Below are positions 22,036 through 35,100 of a stretch of 64,000 bases of DNA, in pieces. The notes beneath the pieces were generated by a model, which was not told the origin of the DNA, searched no databases, and saw only the letters and a list, made by a program, of their open reading frames with translations. Source of the stretch: Deuterostichococcus epilithicus (lineage: Eukaryota; Chlorophyta; Trebouxiophyceae; Prasiolales; Stichococcaceae); the NCBI GenBank assembly GCA_033439295.1, contig JAVTLE010000014.1, forward strand, positions 62,001 to 126,000. The letters are read 5' to 3'. Within the stretch, counting starts at the first letter, position 1, and every line of letters starts with the position of its first letter. Both the position numbers and the translations under genes were made by a program.

Positions 22036-25000
22036 CTACTCAGTCACGACGACCTGCCGCATGACCGGCGCCGGCGGCTTATAGGACCGCAGCAGTAGCG
22101 AGGAGCACACCACGCTGACACTAGACAGCGCCATCGCGCCGCCTGCAACGAAAACAACACTGTCATTCAAGAGCCGAGCTTGAAGCGACATGCAGGCCGG
22201 CACAGGCGCAGGAATGGGTGTGCCGAACGCCAGCCCGCTCTGCAGACTGGGCTCACAGCCGCACGAGGCGCTGCAATGCCATTCGGCAGTGGGCGCTCGA
22301 CCGCACAGCGACTGACTGAAAAAGCACTAAGGTTTGAAGGAGACTCAGCTGAGGGGCGGCGGCACGCACCTGCAGCCCAGGGCGGCATCTGCCAGCGCAC
22401 GGAGGGGAACAGCACGCCGGCAGCCAGTGGGATCATGAGCGTGTTGTAGCCGAAGGCCCAGCAGTAGTTGAGGCGGATACGGGCAAAGGTGCGGGCCGAC
22501 AGGTCCAGCGCCGTCAGCACGTCTCCCAGGTCCGACTTCATGAGGACGTAGTCCGCTGCCTCAATGGCGATGTCCGTGCCTGGGCGAAGACGAGGTAAAT
22601 CGGAGACCCGTTCCGGGCGTGAGAGCTGCACCTTGTTTCGGCAGCTCTTCAAGGGCCGCAGTCTTTGTCGGCAGCTGTGGGAGGGCCGGAGTTGTAGCTC
22701 GAGGCTGGTGATAATTGGACGGCACCAGCGGTAATGGCACGTCTGGAAGTCAGGCGGGCAGCAGCTGCATTGTGCGGCAGAGGCGAAAGGAGAGGGCCGG
22801 AGGCCCGCCGAATATAAAGCGAGAACCACGGGCAGAGTTGAGCGAGCGAGAAAACCCCACCGGAGCCGATGGCGAGGCCGACGTCGGCTTGTGCCAGCGC
22901 GGGCGAGTCGTTGACGCCATCGCCGACCATGGCCACGCCGGTGCCGCCTGCCTGCAGCGCCCGAACCACATCTGCCTTGCCGCTCGGCAGCACCTGCAGG
23001 AATGTGCATTGAGACAAACCTTTGAAGCCCTTGCAGCCAGTGGAGCTGGAGTCCCAACCTGGCCGAGCGGCCCCCGGCAGCCAGCAGCAGCCCTGACGGG
23101 TCGACCAGACATGCAGCAGGGGCATAAATCCCCACCCATAAATTATTGTTACACGTTCAAATTCTGAAACACCGGTGCAGACAGGCCTCTGCCGCTGCCG
23201 CTGCTGCTTCGAGGGCACCACACCGTGCACATTCCAGCGGCGGGGGCAGCAACTTATCAGGCTGCAGAAGCGGATGAGGTGGCTGATGACAAACCCTGGA
23301 CTAGCTGCCAGGGCGGCGCACCTCCGCGGTGACGTGGCGGATGCCCAGTCGCGCGGCGATGATGCGGGCGGTGGTCCAATTGTCGCCGGTCAGCATGTGG
23401 CAGGCGCGGCCGCTGGCCTGCAGCGCCGCGATCACGCCCGCCGCCTCCGGCTTCACTGGGTCAGCCACTGCCAGCGCCGCCACCAGCCTGTGGGTCAGAC
23501 GGGCTCCAGAGGCTGTAATGCTGCATGAATCGCGGTGCAAGAGCCCGCTCCGCCACATTGCGGCAAGCAGCTGCACCGATGAGGGCGGGCGGAAGGACAG
23601 AGCATTGAGTAACATGTAACATGTAACAACCAGTGTCAATATGGCAGCCACCCCACCTGCCATCACCAGCAACAAAAACGCAGGTGTAGCCGCTGCCCTC
23701 GGCCTCACGCGCCCACTCCGCCGCCGCAAGGCTGACGCTTATACCCTGCTCCTCCATCAGACGCCGGCTGCCGACCAGGGTCATGACGCCGCCGCCCGCA
23801 CTGGTGCCGGCGCCGGTGCTGCCGCTGCCGAGCCCGTGCTGGATGTCGCTGCCGCGGGCGCCGCTGCCGAGCGGCGCCGGCAGGCGCACCCTGCACTTGA
23901 CGCCCCTGCACAGCACACAGGACCACCATGCAGGATGTGGGCGTTGTGCATCTGTGCACACACGGCAAGTGGATGGTGCAGCGTGAGGTGGCTGGAGAAC
24001 AGCAGTGCGCATCAACAGACTCCGTTTGGGCGCCTCACCGCAGGTCGAAGCGTCAGGGTTCAGGGCAGAGGATGCAGTTACGCCGCACCTGCCGGGAAGG
24101 ATCTCCAGGTCGGATGATGGTGCCACCCAGCTGACGTCCCGACTGCCACCGCCGCCGACAATGCTGGCCTGCCGGTCCAGTCGCCGCCTGCTTTCGTTGC
24201 TGCTGCTACTGCCGCTGCTGTCCTCGACCGCAGCGCTGCTGCCGCTGCCGCGGCACATTGCTGCCGGCCCAATGGCCAGGTCGGCAAATGCCAGCACTGC
24301 CGCTGCCACTGGGTGCTCGCTGGACACCTCTGCAGCGGCTGTCAGCGCCAGCACCTCGTGCAGGGACGCCTGCAGGCGAGTGTCCAAAATCAGCTTTCCT
24401 GCTTTGACATATAAATTGACAGCTTTCAGCCCTGCTGCAGTTGACTATATGGCCTCATGAAGGAATACCACCGCTGCAAGGCTCACACCATGTCCCCGCA
24501 CTGGATGGTGCAAGCGCAGTGTCGAGCAGAGTGCGCCGCGCGGCCACAGCTCTAGTGACAGTTCCTCAGGTGGTAAAACCTACTTTCCTGATGCAGGTAC
24601 ACCCGAATTCTATCGGGTAAGACAGCTCCTCACCTGTTTATCGAACAGGTGGTGATCCAGCACCGTGGGCTTGCCCACGGTGAGCGTGCCTGTCTTGTCG
24701 AAGACCACCGCTTTCACCTTAGTGGCCCGCTCCATGCCATCGGCACCCTGATTTTCCAGTCAACACACGAAATAATCATATCGCACTTCGTTCACACTTC
24801 CTCTCTGAGCTGGGACGGTGGCGGAGGTGCCATCAGCGCAACGTGCAACGGACGACAGGTGCAGCCGGCTGTGGGAGGGCATCGATCGATGCAACTGCAG
24901 CTGGAACAGGGGTGTGTGAGACTTCCCAGCTGAGCAAGTCGTCGAGAAGTGCGCCGCAACTCGCCTTGATGAGAATGCCGTTGGAGGCGGCGATGCCGGA

Positions 25001-28000
25001 GCCGACCATGACAGCTGTTGGCGCCGCCAGGCCCACGGCGCAGGGGCATGCAATGACCAACACGCTGATGCCGAAGAGGAGCGCGAAGACAAAGTCGTTG
25101 CTCTCGTCGGGCAGCCAGTCGCGCGGGAATGCGTGTGTGACGCCTGTGCCGATGATGTTCGTCAGGGACGAGATGGAAGTGTCTGGCAATTCGAAAAGGG
25201 CCAGCCTGGCGACAGCCAAAGCCAAGCGGGCAGCCTGCAAACTGGCGGACGGATGCTTGTTGCAGGGGCAGCACAGCAGGTCTGCACTATCAGACACGAT
25301 GCAAGGGGTGCATCGTCACGAGCTGGGAGGGATGCATTGCCACACACCGGCAACGAACCAGGCGAGCCAGGTGACGAAGGCGGCGGCGCACACGGCCGGC
25401 ACGAAGAACGCTGACACACGGTCGCCGAGGGCCTGCAGGGGGGACCAACGACGAACGTTGCAGGCGACAGCAGTCCGCCCGTCGCTGCCGCTAGCGGGAC
25501 GGCCAGCTGTGGCGTGTGGACGAGTGCGGGATGGACACATGCCCAATCCATGAGGACGCCAGAGGACAAGCGAGTATTTCTTCTTTTGATGACTAATGAA
25601 AGGTTTGTACTGTATGCTGCACGCACCTGAATTGGCGCCTTGGCCAGCTGGGCGCCCTCCACAAGGCGCACGATCTGCGCCAGCGTGGTGTCGGCGCCCG
25701 TGCGGCTCACGCGCACGTGCAGCACGCCGCCGCCGTTCACCGAGCCTGTGCAGATGTGAGATTTGGGCATCGTGCTGCAAACTTGAGCAGGCAACAGAAG
25801 CGCAGCAGAGACCCAGGACCACTAACCGAGGGTTGAGGGTTCATGGGTTGCCACGAAACAGTCAGTCTTGCGCGCTTGGTTGCCAGCGCATATCGTTCGA
25901 CATAAGGGGACGCACAACAGCACACCGCTGATGACGGGGGAACCGGGGCGTTTGGGCACGGGCGCCGACTCGCCGGTAATCATGGACTCGTCCACGAACG
26001 AGGTCCCCTCCGCCACCTCGCCATCTGCCGGCGCCTTGGCATACGGCTTGACCTGTGCAGGGCGCAGCAGATCACTCTGAAGCACTAGACCGTTTCCATC
26101 TTTTGCGCATGCAGGGTCGCTCCAGAGAAACCCTAGATGAAGTCTCCTCTGCCTCCCCCCAAGATTACCGGCTCCCCAACGTCCGGCTTGACCTGCCGCT
26201 GACAGGCAGCGCAATTTGGACAGGTCCAAAGCTCGCGCTTGCTCCCTATCAGGGAAGGTGGTTTCAGCAGGAAGGTGGTATTGATGCCTGACAGATGCCC
26301 GCACGCTGCTGCGCGACAGTCGTTTCGGCCCGGCATGCACACACATGGTGCGTTCTGCCGCGCCGCTCTGGGTGCTCTCAACGATGCAATCATGACGCAT
26401 TGGCCTGCAGCGACACAGCCCCTCACCCGCAGCGCTGCACTCGTCCAGCAACTGATGCTCGATCGTGCACACCGTTATGCAAGTAACAGCAACAAGAACG
26501 CCCCCTGCAGCTTCCTGACACTCTTGAGAGTACGCACCTTGAGCAGGTCTCCGCGCTGCACCAGCGCCACCGGAACCTCCTCCTCTGCCGTCACGTGCCC
26601 GTCGTCGTCCACAGTCAGCAGCACCGCCGTCGCCGGCGCCAGCCGCAGCAGCTGCTGCACCGCCTGCGCATCGCCAGAGCATGCATACACATGGCGGAGG
26701 CGTCTCTGAGGTTTGGTCGGGATGCTGAGCGCTGGCGGGATCGGCAACGCCAGCCAGCTTTGCATATTGTATGACAGGTCGGTGCACCATGAATCAATGC
26801 AAAACCCCAAGGTTTGGTCATAGGACAGCCAATCATTAAGAGCGGAGGGACCTGCGTACCCGGGAGGTGCGGCCCTTGGCGGCACCCTCCAGCAGCTTGC
26901 CGAGCGCGATGAAGGTTATAAGCAGAGCACTGGTCTCAAAGAACTCCACCGCCTGGGCGCAGTAGGGTTTGGAGACACGTCTGATATCGTTCAGTCGTGT
27001 TACAAGCAGCACCACGGTGACGCCAGGTGACGCCGGAGATGCTCAGTCTTGCGTTCCGGCTCGTGCCGTCTGGGAGCGTCGGACAGTCAACACGGAGGCC
27101 TGCTCAAACGCCCAAGCGGCGAGCGAAGCGTGATCGCCCCGACAGTCGCGAGCTTGCTGTGGCTTGCAGGATGGGGTGATGAACAACCTCAGGTGCTAGA
27201 GTGGGGTATGTAACATGCACAGGAGGGTCGAAAAGTGATAACCCACCTTGTAGCCGGGGCCGTTGGCCACGCGACCGTAGATCACCGAAAACACTGAGTA
27301 GATGTACGCCGCCATGGTACCCACCGATATCAGGACATACCTGCGGCAGACGACACGCTTGGCATGACGGGCGGCGAAGCCTGTCGTCCTATGCTGCTGC
27401 ACCAGTGGCCGGTGAGACCGGGTGTCTCCATGCCAGCGGCGTCCCAGGCTTAGAGAGGTGCTCGTGGCAAGCATGAACTTGTGGGGCCCTGCATGCTGGC
27501 GGTGAGAACAACGCAAACAAATTGAGCAGGACACGTGAGGAAGGCTCACATGTTGGCGGAGCCGTGCCGCAGGGAGCGCGCGGCGCCCCGGTGGATCGGC
27601 CATCCGATGACAAACTGCAGAGATGGAAACCCAGTGCGATCACACCGTGCTGCCCAGCCCTGCTGTTGATTCGAGTTGACGCTCTACTTCCGTGAGTCAC
27701 CGGCATGTCCCAGGCCTGCCAAATGCCATCAGGAGCAGCACAATGCTGATTTGAGTTCTGATGCACTGCAAAAAACATCCCCATGTCAAGCACCACACAT
27801 TCAGGGCGCTGCAGCAACAGTCAGCCAGGACCAGGCAGCTTGGCAAGTGTCAGACCCAGAGTGGTAGCAGGGATTTTGCCGTGCCTGGACTGGCGTGGTG
27901 AGCGCAAACTTCAGAAGATGGCCCAGCTCCACGCCGCCGACGCGCGTATTGGTGACGGCCTTAAGCCCTGGCACGAATGGCACAACCTGCATGCAGCATG

Positions 28001-31000
28001 CAGTCGGAGGTGGTCGGTCTGACATCGCAAGTCTCTCCCAACGCATGTGTCGTCTTGAGCCCCAGGTGATCACCCCGACCCCAAGCGTGCGGCCGGCTTT
28101 GGCATGCCCCTGGACACATGGTGTCAGGGTCTATTGCCATGGGCAGCAGGACGTAGCAGCGGCAGCATGAGTAAACAGGCCGCTTGTTGCTGCAGGCACA
28201 GGCGCCAAGGCCAGCGCTTGTCAGAAGCCTTGCAAGCATCGGCCGCGGCACTGCAGGCCTACAATTGCTGAAGCCTGCCTCCTGACGAATTGGCAACAGC
28301 CACACACACACAGCAGGGTGGCATCAGCGCTGCGGGCGCACCATGGCCAATAGGAAGGTGGGCACAGCGAAGAGCGCCGCCCACAGGAAGCGGCGCAGCC
28401 AGAAGCGGCGGTCCCGCTCCGCAGGGTCCTCCCCCCTGTCGTCGTCCTCGGCCTCCAGCCGCGCTGGGTAGCCCAGGTCGGCGTCTATCAGCCGCAGCAG
28501 CGTGCGCACACCAACGACGTCGGGGTCGAAGCGGACCTGCGCACCGCCGTGCCGCTGTGCTCAGCAACTACTAGGAGGCTGGGACGGCCCTCGACTGGAT
28601 GCTTTATTGCCGGCGCTTTGTTGACGGCGCCCTGGATTCCCAGCCCCCTCCCCTGAACCCTGCCATCCCTTCCCACCCCTACACGCTTGCGTCGCCCGGT
28701 ATTGCTGTACGTCTGCCACGGGCCAAACCCTGAAACCACTAAGATACATTCACGGGCTCAGGCGTGCAGAATGGAAGATAGCTTCGGTGTCCGCCAAACC
28801 TGAAGACACAGATCACGTTTTGTCACTGAGTCACACCGCGAATGGGGCTCGCCGGCAGCAGCCGGGCAAGCAGCCCGACAGGCATTGCAGTCCTGTGTAA
28901 AACCAGGTTTTGCATTCTGAAGTCTCTCTCGCACCTCCGCCTTGTGGGTGAGCAGGCTGACGGAGGCGTCCAGCACGCCGGGCTGCTCCCGCAGCGCCTT
29001 TTCGATCTTGCCGCTGCACGCGGAGCACAGCATGCCGTCCACGTGCAGGCGGGCGGTGCCGGCTTCGCCGCCCTGCCCCAGCAGCCGTCCCTCGAACCCC
29101 GCGTCCTCGATCGACTCCACCAATTCTTCCTGCAAGGGTGAATACAGTGCCGCAGTGTGGACGCCGCCCTCAGCAAGGTCCTTGGGCAAGTTCTTTGACA
29201 GGAAGCAGGGAGACGGGGGCCGGGCACGGTCCCCACTGGCCGCCCTTCCAATGACAGCGTCCTCGATCGGCTCAACAAAATTCGTCCTGCGAATGCAGAT
29301 GGATTTATGTGCTCAGTTCAAAAACAGCTCATTTGAAAATCTCAGATGTCACAACGAGTACTGATAGGCCACAGCAGTCGCCTGTGGAAGACAGCATCCT
29401 CTATCAACTAAACGCGATGCTCCTGCAATGCAAGAATGAAGCTGGATCGTTCATCTCGAGCGTCCGAATTTCGTGAGTTCCTGACGCAACACCCGTTGGT
29501 CTGAAGGCGAACAGATGATCGATTTGACAGGCCACAGCGAGCGGCTGACGCCAGGGCTGGAATCTGGCACATGGGCAGCTCTGTCCTGCGAGGTGTGCAC
29601 CCTCGAGGTTGTGCGGGAGCTGGCCAGAGCCACGAGCGACGGCCGCCAGGCAACTGGCTGCAATGTAGGCAGTGGGGCGGGGGTATGGGGACGTGCGGCG
29701 ATGGCGGCCGCCCGGACGGAGGGGGAGGAACTGCAGTGCACTTGTTGCATCCCAGGCCAGCAGGGGCTCAAATCCGACGCGCCGACGACAGTGAAGGACG
29801 AGGTCCAGCCCACAGGCTCACCTCCCTGACGAGCAAGGGCTCGTACTCCACCCGCGCCTCCTGCGTCGTCAGTGCCACGTGGGCGCGCCGAACCCCGGCC
29901 CGCCGCCGCAGCGACGCCTCGACCGCGGCGCTGCAAGCGGAGCAGGACATGCCGCCCACCTGCACGGTAGCCAGGGGGCCGGGATGAGACACTTGGGTGG
30001 CGATTCAAGGTCCCTGGATCAGGCTTTCGCGTTTGAAGGTTCCCAGATCGGGCGGTAATCGCTGGAGCGCTTTAGCAGCAGCGCCTCCAGTGCAGCGCTG
30101 CAGGCGGAGCAGGTCATGCCACTCGCCTGCAGAGCGAGTCGGAGGCACTGTTAGTACCCAAGAGTCTCTTGACACCTCAGAACCTGGTCCCAGCGCCTCT
30201 GCGCCGCCGCTGCCAGGGCGCTGCACTCCAGGTGTGGTGGTGACAACTGGTACACATCCGCAGACATCGGCAGCAAGGTGTGTGAGCGCCGCAGGCAGGC
30301 CGTGGGCAGTGGGCGCCAGGGTGTTCACTGCTGTTTGCGCTGGTCAAACGCCACCCACCGACAGCTTGGCGACCCTTAAGGTGCCGCCGTCCGGTGCGCA
30401 CGAGCGGACGGTCGCCTCAAAGCCCGCGTCTGCAATGGCGTCGGCGATGCGCTGCGGTCCAACGGCGCCGCTGTCGAACTTGACCTGCGGCAGTTTGCAG
30501 CAGGGACATCACATGACATCATATAATGAGCGAGTCGCAAGGCACAGGAGGCCAGCGCATGTGCAGCGCCCACAGCGCTCACTGCGACAGGGAGGCTGCG
30601 CAGCCAAGGGGTTTGGGCAATCCAATTTGCTGCTGCGGCGGGTGCGTCCGGGAATAGTCCGACACCTCAGCGGAGTTGGTGGCGAGGGAGACAGAGCAGG
30701 CAGTGACGCCCGGCAGGCGGCGCGCCGCTCGCTCGACGCCGCCGACGCAGGTAGCGCAGGTCATGCCGCCCACCGCCAGCTGGGGCAGGAACGAAATCAT
30801 CGGGATCGACAGGAGCCTCGGCAAGCATCACATGTATGTGACGCCGCCGATGCAGCTGGAGCACGACATGGCGCCCACCACCAGTTGAGAGCGCAGCATC
30901 AGAGGCCGCGCTATGCATGGCGGTGTGAGTTGGACATCCGCGTTGCGCTCGGCGCCCGCAGTCAAAACCAGAGCACATCAAGTCGCCCAGCATTGTAGCA

Positions 31001-31337
31001 CTGCCATGACGCGTCGGACGACTTCCCTCAAGAACATGTCAGCAGGCTGAGCTCTCACCACAGCCGTGGCCGGCGTGGCACGCCCCGATGAGGCGCCGCC
31101 ATCCTGCACATCCGACAGTGGCGGCGGCGACACCACCCTTGAGCCGCTGCGCGGCGCCCCTGCTCCCAACGCCTCGGAACCTGTAGCCGCAACCTCCTGC
31201 TGCAGCGCTAACGGCGGAGGCGAGGCGTGCGAGGCTCGCGAGCTCGGCCGCGACTGCAGTGCCGCCTCGGCGCGCAGTGAACCGAGCTGCATGGCCGCTG
31301 GCCACAGCGGCCTGCAGCTGAGGGTGATAGCGCCCAC
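22036..31337 (-). CDS. Copper-transporting P1B-type ATPase with three metal-binding domains
   Basis: Pumps Cu(I) across a membrane using ATP. Twenty-two exons give 1,111 residues with every phase consistent: 31337-31059, 30779-30666, 30484-30359, 29959-29822, 29129-28935, 28536-28342, 27986-27885, 27614-27550, 27340-27247, 26952-26860, 26663-26538, 26052-25926, 25745-25627, 25432-25348, 25182-24965, 24747-24634, 24369-24089, 23905-23657, 23487-23322, 22993-22861, 22579-22370, 22142-22036. In order: Ala/Ser/Arg-rich leader; three HMA domains (GMTCATC, GMSCSAC, GMLCSAC); TGES actuator; membrane CPC (IACPCAVGL); phosphorylation site DKTGT; SEHP; MLTGDN; GDGVND; C-terminal [15 protein letters not shown]. 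The CPC and C-terminal helices indicate Cu(I) specificity (RAN1/HMA5 group). The leader could be a transit peptide, but I cannot assign the membrane. Two introns are GC-AG. Confidence 0.93.
29238..29286 (-). pseudogene. Relic copy of ATPase exon 5 start
   Basis: In the intron before exon 5 (29129-28935). An acceptor-like cag precedes GACGAATTTTGTTGAGCCGA, which aligns with the start of exon 5 (GAAGAATTGGTGGAGTCGAT) and continues through the shared block CGATCGAGGACGC. One inserted base breaks the frame. The parent encodes [14 protein letters not shown]; the relic would read [13 protein letters not shown] after correcting the shift. Confidence 0.65.
30076..30126 (-). pseudogene. Relic metal-binding half-domain (copy of ATPase exon 4 start)
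   Basis: 51 bp after ctctgcag encode [17 protein letters not shown]. They match exon 4 (29959 down; [17 protein letters not shown]) at 40 of 51 positions by hand count. There is no GT donor and no second half of the HMA fold follows, so including it would derail the protein; exon 3 joins exon 4 directly in phase. An unproductive or alternative exon cannot be excluded. Confidence 0.65.
30840..30884 (-). pseudogene. Relic metal-binding motif (copy of ATPase exon 2 start)
   Basis: 45 bp encode [15 protein letters not shown] and match the start of exon 2 (30779 down; [15 protein letters not shown]) at 37 of 45 positions by hand count. The base triplet before it is caa where exon 2 has cag, so the splice acceptor is lost. 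It lies in the first intron. Confidence 0.7.
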
Positions 31338-32174
31338 GTCAGTCGGAGCCCATCCAATTTCTTCTGAGAAAGATTGCTCATGTTTCCAGATCCAGCGGTT
31401 CAGTGTTCCGACAGGTGTGGTCTTTCAGGAAGGAGCTTTGAAGTTCGACAAGTGCGACGTGCCATTGCAGGCAAGCAGCTGACAGATGAGCAGGCGCTGA
31501 TGCTCGACTGCTTTATCGGCCCTTGATAAGCAGGAACACGTCAGGTGCTAGGCTCTGATTCGAGCAGCGAAAGGAACACATGCATGTTCAAAGGGCCGGC
31601 AGTCAGCTTGACATGGTCGCCTTGCATGGGCGGAACGCGAGTTGTTCATACTCATTGACATTTGTAGAGTCAGGCTGAGGAAAGGCAGCTGCACAACCCC
31701 TCACCGTGCAGCGGTGGGCGTGTGGTATGCACGCACGACGGTGTGGCAAGTAGTGAGACCGCGCGCCGCCTGAAGGAGTGACAGCCGCTGTAGTTGTGCT
31801 TGGTACGGTTCGATTGACAGAGGTTTGCTGCCTTGTGGACCGGGAATGTGCGCGCGGCAGAACTGCGACACGACTGTGGGGATTGGCTCGAAGCCGAAGC
31901 CCGAAGGTTCTAAACCCTGTCTTTGGGGATCCAGATCAGCAGGGCAAAACCCAGCTGCCATATGCTGGGCCTCGTCCACCAGGCTCCTTTCATACTCCAC
32001 CGTTCTGTTCTGATGATTCCTCACTTAACAATTGAATCCAGGCCGACTTGGCTCCACATCAGTCTTTGTGCGGCTGCCTGACGCTCCTGCATTGTGGCGG
32101 GCACCGCCCCCGCTCATAACGCCACCTCGTGCTCAAGACCCTGAAAGCCAGCAACCTTGCAACAAGGCCATCCG
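31338..32174. other. Spacer upstream of the copper ATPase
   Basis: Between the Nudix stop codon and the ATPase start, both on the minus strand, so it holds the Nudix 3' end and the ATPase promoter/5' UTR. A telomere-like taaaccctgt is at 31911-31920. No convincing ORF. Confidence 0.35.
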
Positions 32175-35100
32175 TCACAGATGGCTTGCAAACCAGGAGT
32201 GCGGCCGCGTCGCCCACTCCCGGATAAGGCTGTGAGCGATGGCATACGGCGGTGGCAGCCAGAAGCCGATATCCGGCTGCGGCTCGTCGCCGCCTGAGGC
32301 GGATTCAAACACGGGCGTCAGTATGTCAATGCTGGCAAGAACAGCTCTCTGTAAGTGACGAGCCAACAGGATCCTGCAAGCGAGCTGGGAGGTGAGGTCA
32401 GCGGAAAATTTAGTCCTTAACAGCAGCACGCCAGCCGTATGCAGAGGCATGGCCTCCGTCTCAGCGACGTGAGCCCGACACTTACCCTGATAGTGAGCCA
32501 GGTGATCGCCAGCGGCGCTGGCCTCGACTGCGCGCCGCACCACATCCTTGTGCACCCACCTTCACGCAGAAAGGAGGAAGGCCTCGCAAGCAGCGCTCGG
32601 ATCTCAATTCCACAAGTTCACTTTTACAACCAGGATTTGGCAGGGAGCTTGTGCCGACGGCCCATGCGCTGTGGGCGGCACCTGACATCCTCCATCTCGT
32701 CGGCGTCGACGTGCAGCGTGTCCGCTGACGCCTGGGCCACGCAGCCAATCATCAGCTCGCAGGAGCCGCCGCGCCCTGCACAGGCAGCAACCCTTTGCTT
32801 TCAGGGTTCAAGTTTGAGGGTTTGGTTGAGTTCGTTGAGCTCCAAAAACCAGGTCAACCTGGTCGGAACATGTCGGACTGCGCTAACAGCGTTACGTCTT
32901 CGAGTTAGCCGCCAGCTGAAACCCCGTGCCTTGCGCCGCTGCGGGACTGGGTGCCCACCGAGCTCTCCAGTCGCAGGGGGCTGCCAGTGGCTTCGACCTG
33001 ACGCGATTGACAGGTGCGCCTCCAAGGGAATGAGAGGGACGAGCAGAGGGGTAAGGGTCCAGATGCTCGGGGTTTAGGGCTTAAGGGGCACACCGATGGG
33101 CCACGGCTGGCTGCCGACAACGGCAACAGGGCCCACGCGGATGCCAGCCTCCTCAAACACCTCCCGTCGCACAGCCTCCTCTGCACAGAGTGTGACGGGT
33201 TTGCAGCAGTTGCACCAGCAGAGTTCAGCATGTAGAATCATATCGGCAGAGTTCAGCATGTAGAATCATATTGCCGGAGTTCAGCATGCAGAATTCAAGC
33301 CTGCATCTGGCATGCAGTCGGCCTTGGCAGGCAGTCGTCATGATGGCCGTGGCGGTCAGAAGAAAAGGTAAAGCTGTGCGCCTGGGGGTGGATTCGCCAC
33401 AGACGCACCGCTGGATCCAGAGACATGAGTTATGCAGGGCGGCTGGCGCAGGCGACTCGGAATAGCGTTCGGTGTGCAGAGTGCATTCGGGATTCGGCAG
33501 GGCAGCATGCCAGCATCCTCAAGCGCCGCACCGATGGACTCGGACTGGTCGATGAAGCCGGACAGGCAGGTCAGCATGCCCGGGCGGTGGCCATGACTAC
33601 GGCCCAGCAGCGCCATCTGCCCATTGGGCGACTCCACCATCATGATGGCCTGCAGAGGAAGCCATCAAGATGACAAGCTGACAGGAAGATTACGGGATGA
33701 TAGAAAGATACCGGATGAAAGAGAATTAGAACACGACCCAACCGGCAGGCCACCCCTGTGGCGCTCCGCATCAGCTGTGGCACTGCACTGCGCTGCTGCT
33801 TGCGCTCGTATGTCGCCTCACTTGCAGGGACGCATGTCGTTTCAGCGTAGTCAGGGGTGCTGCAGCAGACCAGGCTGGCAGCGAGCAGCTGGCACTCACT
33901 ACGGGGTCTGTTCGCGGGTAGACGCGGTGCCGGGCGTTGCGTGTGCACGCTCGCTTGGCGCCCGCCTCGATTGGCTCCGTTGCGACACCACACCGACCGC
34001 AAAACGCGTTCAGCTGCGCGCCACGGTAATACGTCAGCAAATTGCAATCGATGCATGGCTTTGCATCGCTTGATTCGCATGGCTTGCTTCCCTGCACTAA
34101 CCCTCCGGGCAAATGGCTCGCATACGGCTACAATTACGCCGGTTGTTCGCACACACTCCGGGTGCATGCTGTAGCTTCCTCCACCATGCTCCAAGCACTG
34201 CGAGGATGACCGCTGGTCGGGCAGAGCAGCCCCTTTAGCCCACCTCATGCCAGGAGGCGAGCGCGACTGCGTGCCCTGCTGTCGCAAGCTCCTCCGCCGG
34301 CAGCTGTGACATCAGCTTTCGCAGGTCCTCCTTCACCCAGCCTGTGGCAAAAGGCAGGCTCAGAGGAGTGCGCACCGAGCGACCGGCTGGTAGGAGTCAT
34401 GCGCAACAGACAGGGCAAGACGAGCGCCAGGAGAGCAGCTATGGCAACATGCTGTTTGGCACAGGTCGCTCACATTCAGTACAGGCCGGAGCACTTCAAA
34501 AGTCCAAAGAAAAGCGCACGATGCTGCTGCGCAGCAGCCATCACTGAGAGCCTCACCTCGCTCATCAGCCCTCGACTGAATGCTGTCCAGTTGCACCGCT
34601 GGCAGCGGCAGCACGAAGCGCAGGCAGTCGACTGACTCTCGGCCCAGCAGGTACGGCGTCGTGCACCAGCCGCCTCCGTCGCTGCCTGGTAGGGGTCAAG
34701 TCCGTGATCGAGCGGGAACGCTTTTCAAGCACTTCTCAGCAGGCCCGTGGACAAGGGATGGACATCCCCGCGAACATCCACCTGCACACGCTTGGTGCAT
34801 TGAGCAGACCAGTCATTGGCTTCGTGCTGCAAGAGACATGCAGCACGAAGCTGTCATGTACATGGCGCATGCCGCACGCACCCTCAGACGATCGGAAGCA
34901 GCTTCCGTCTGGCTCCAGACCAAGCGTCAGGCGCAGCTCCGCTGCCGTCAGCCACAGCAGCCGCGGAGGCGACGTGTCCTGAGGCCCTTGCATCCCTGCC
35001 GCCAATGCTCCATTGCCGCTGCCATTGCGGTCGCCAGCACCATTGTCGGTGGCAGCGCCGCCGCCGTCGCCAGCTTTGCCGCTGAGGGGCGTGGCGGAGG

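Noticed and set aside
29129-30779. Five or six functional metal-binding domains in the copper ATPase
   Set aside because: Only three have both halves of the HMA fold in phase. The other CxxC starts are truncated at about 45-51 bp and are treated as relics.
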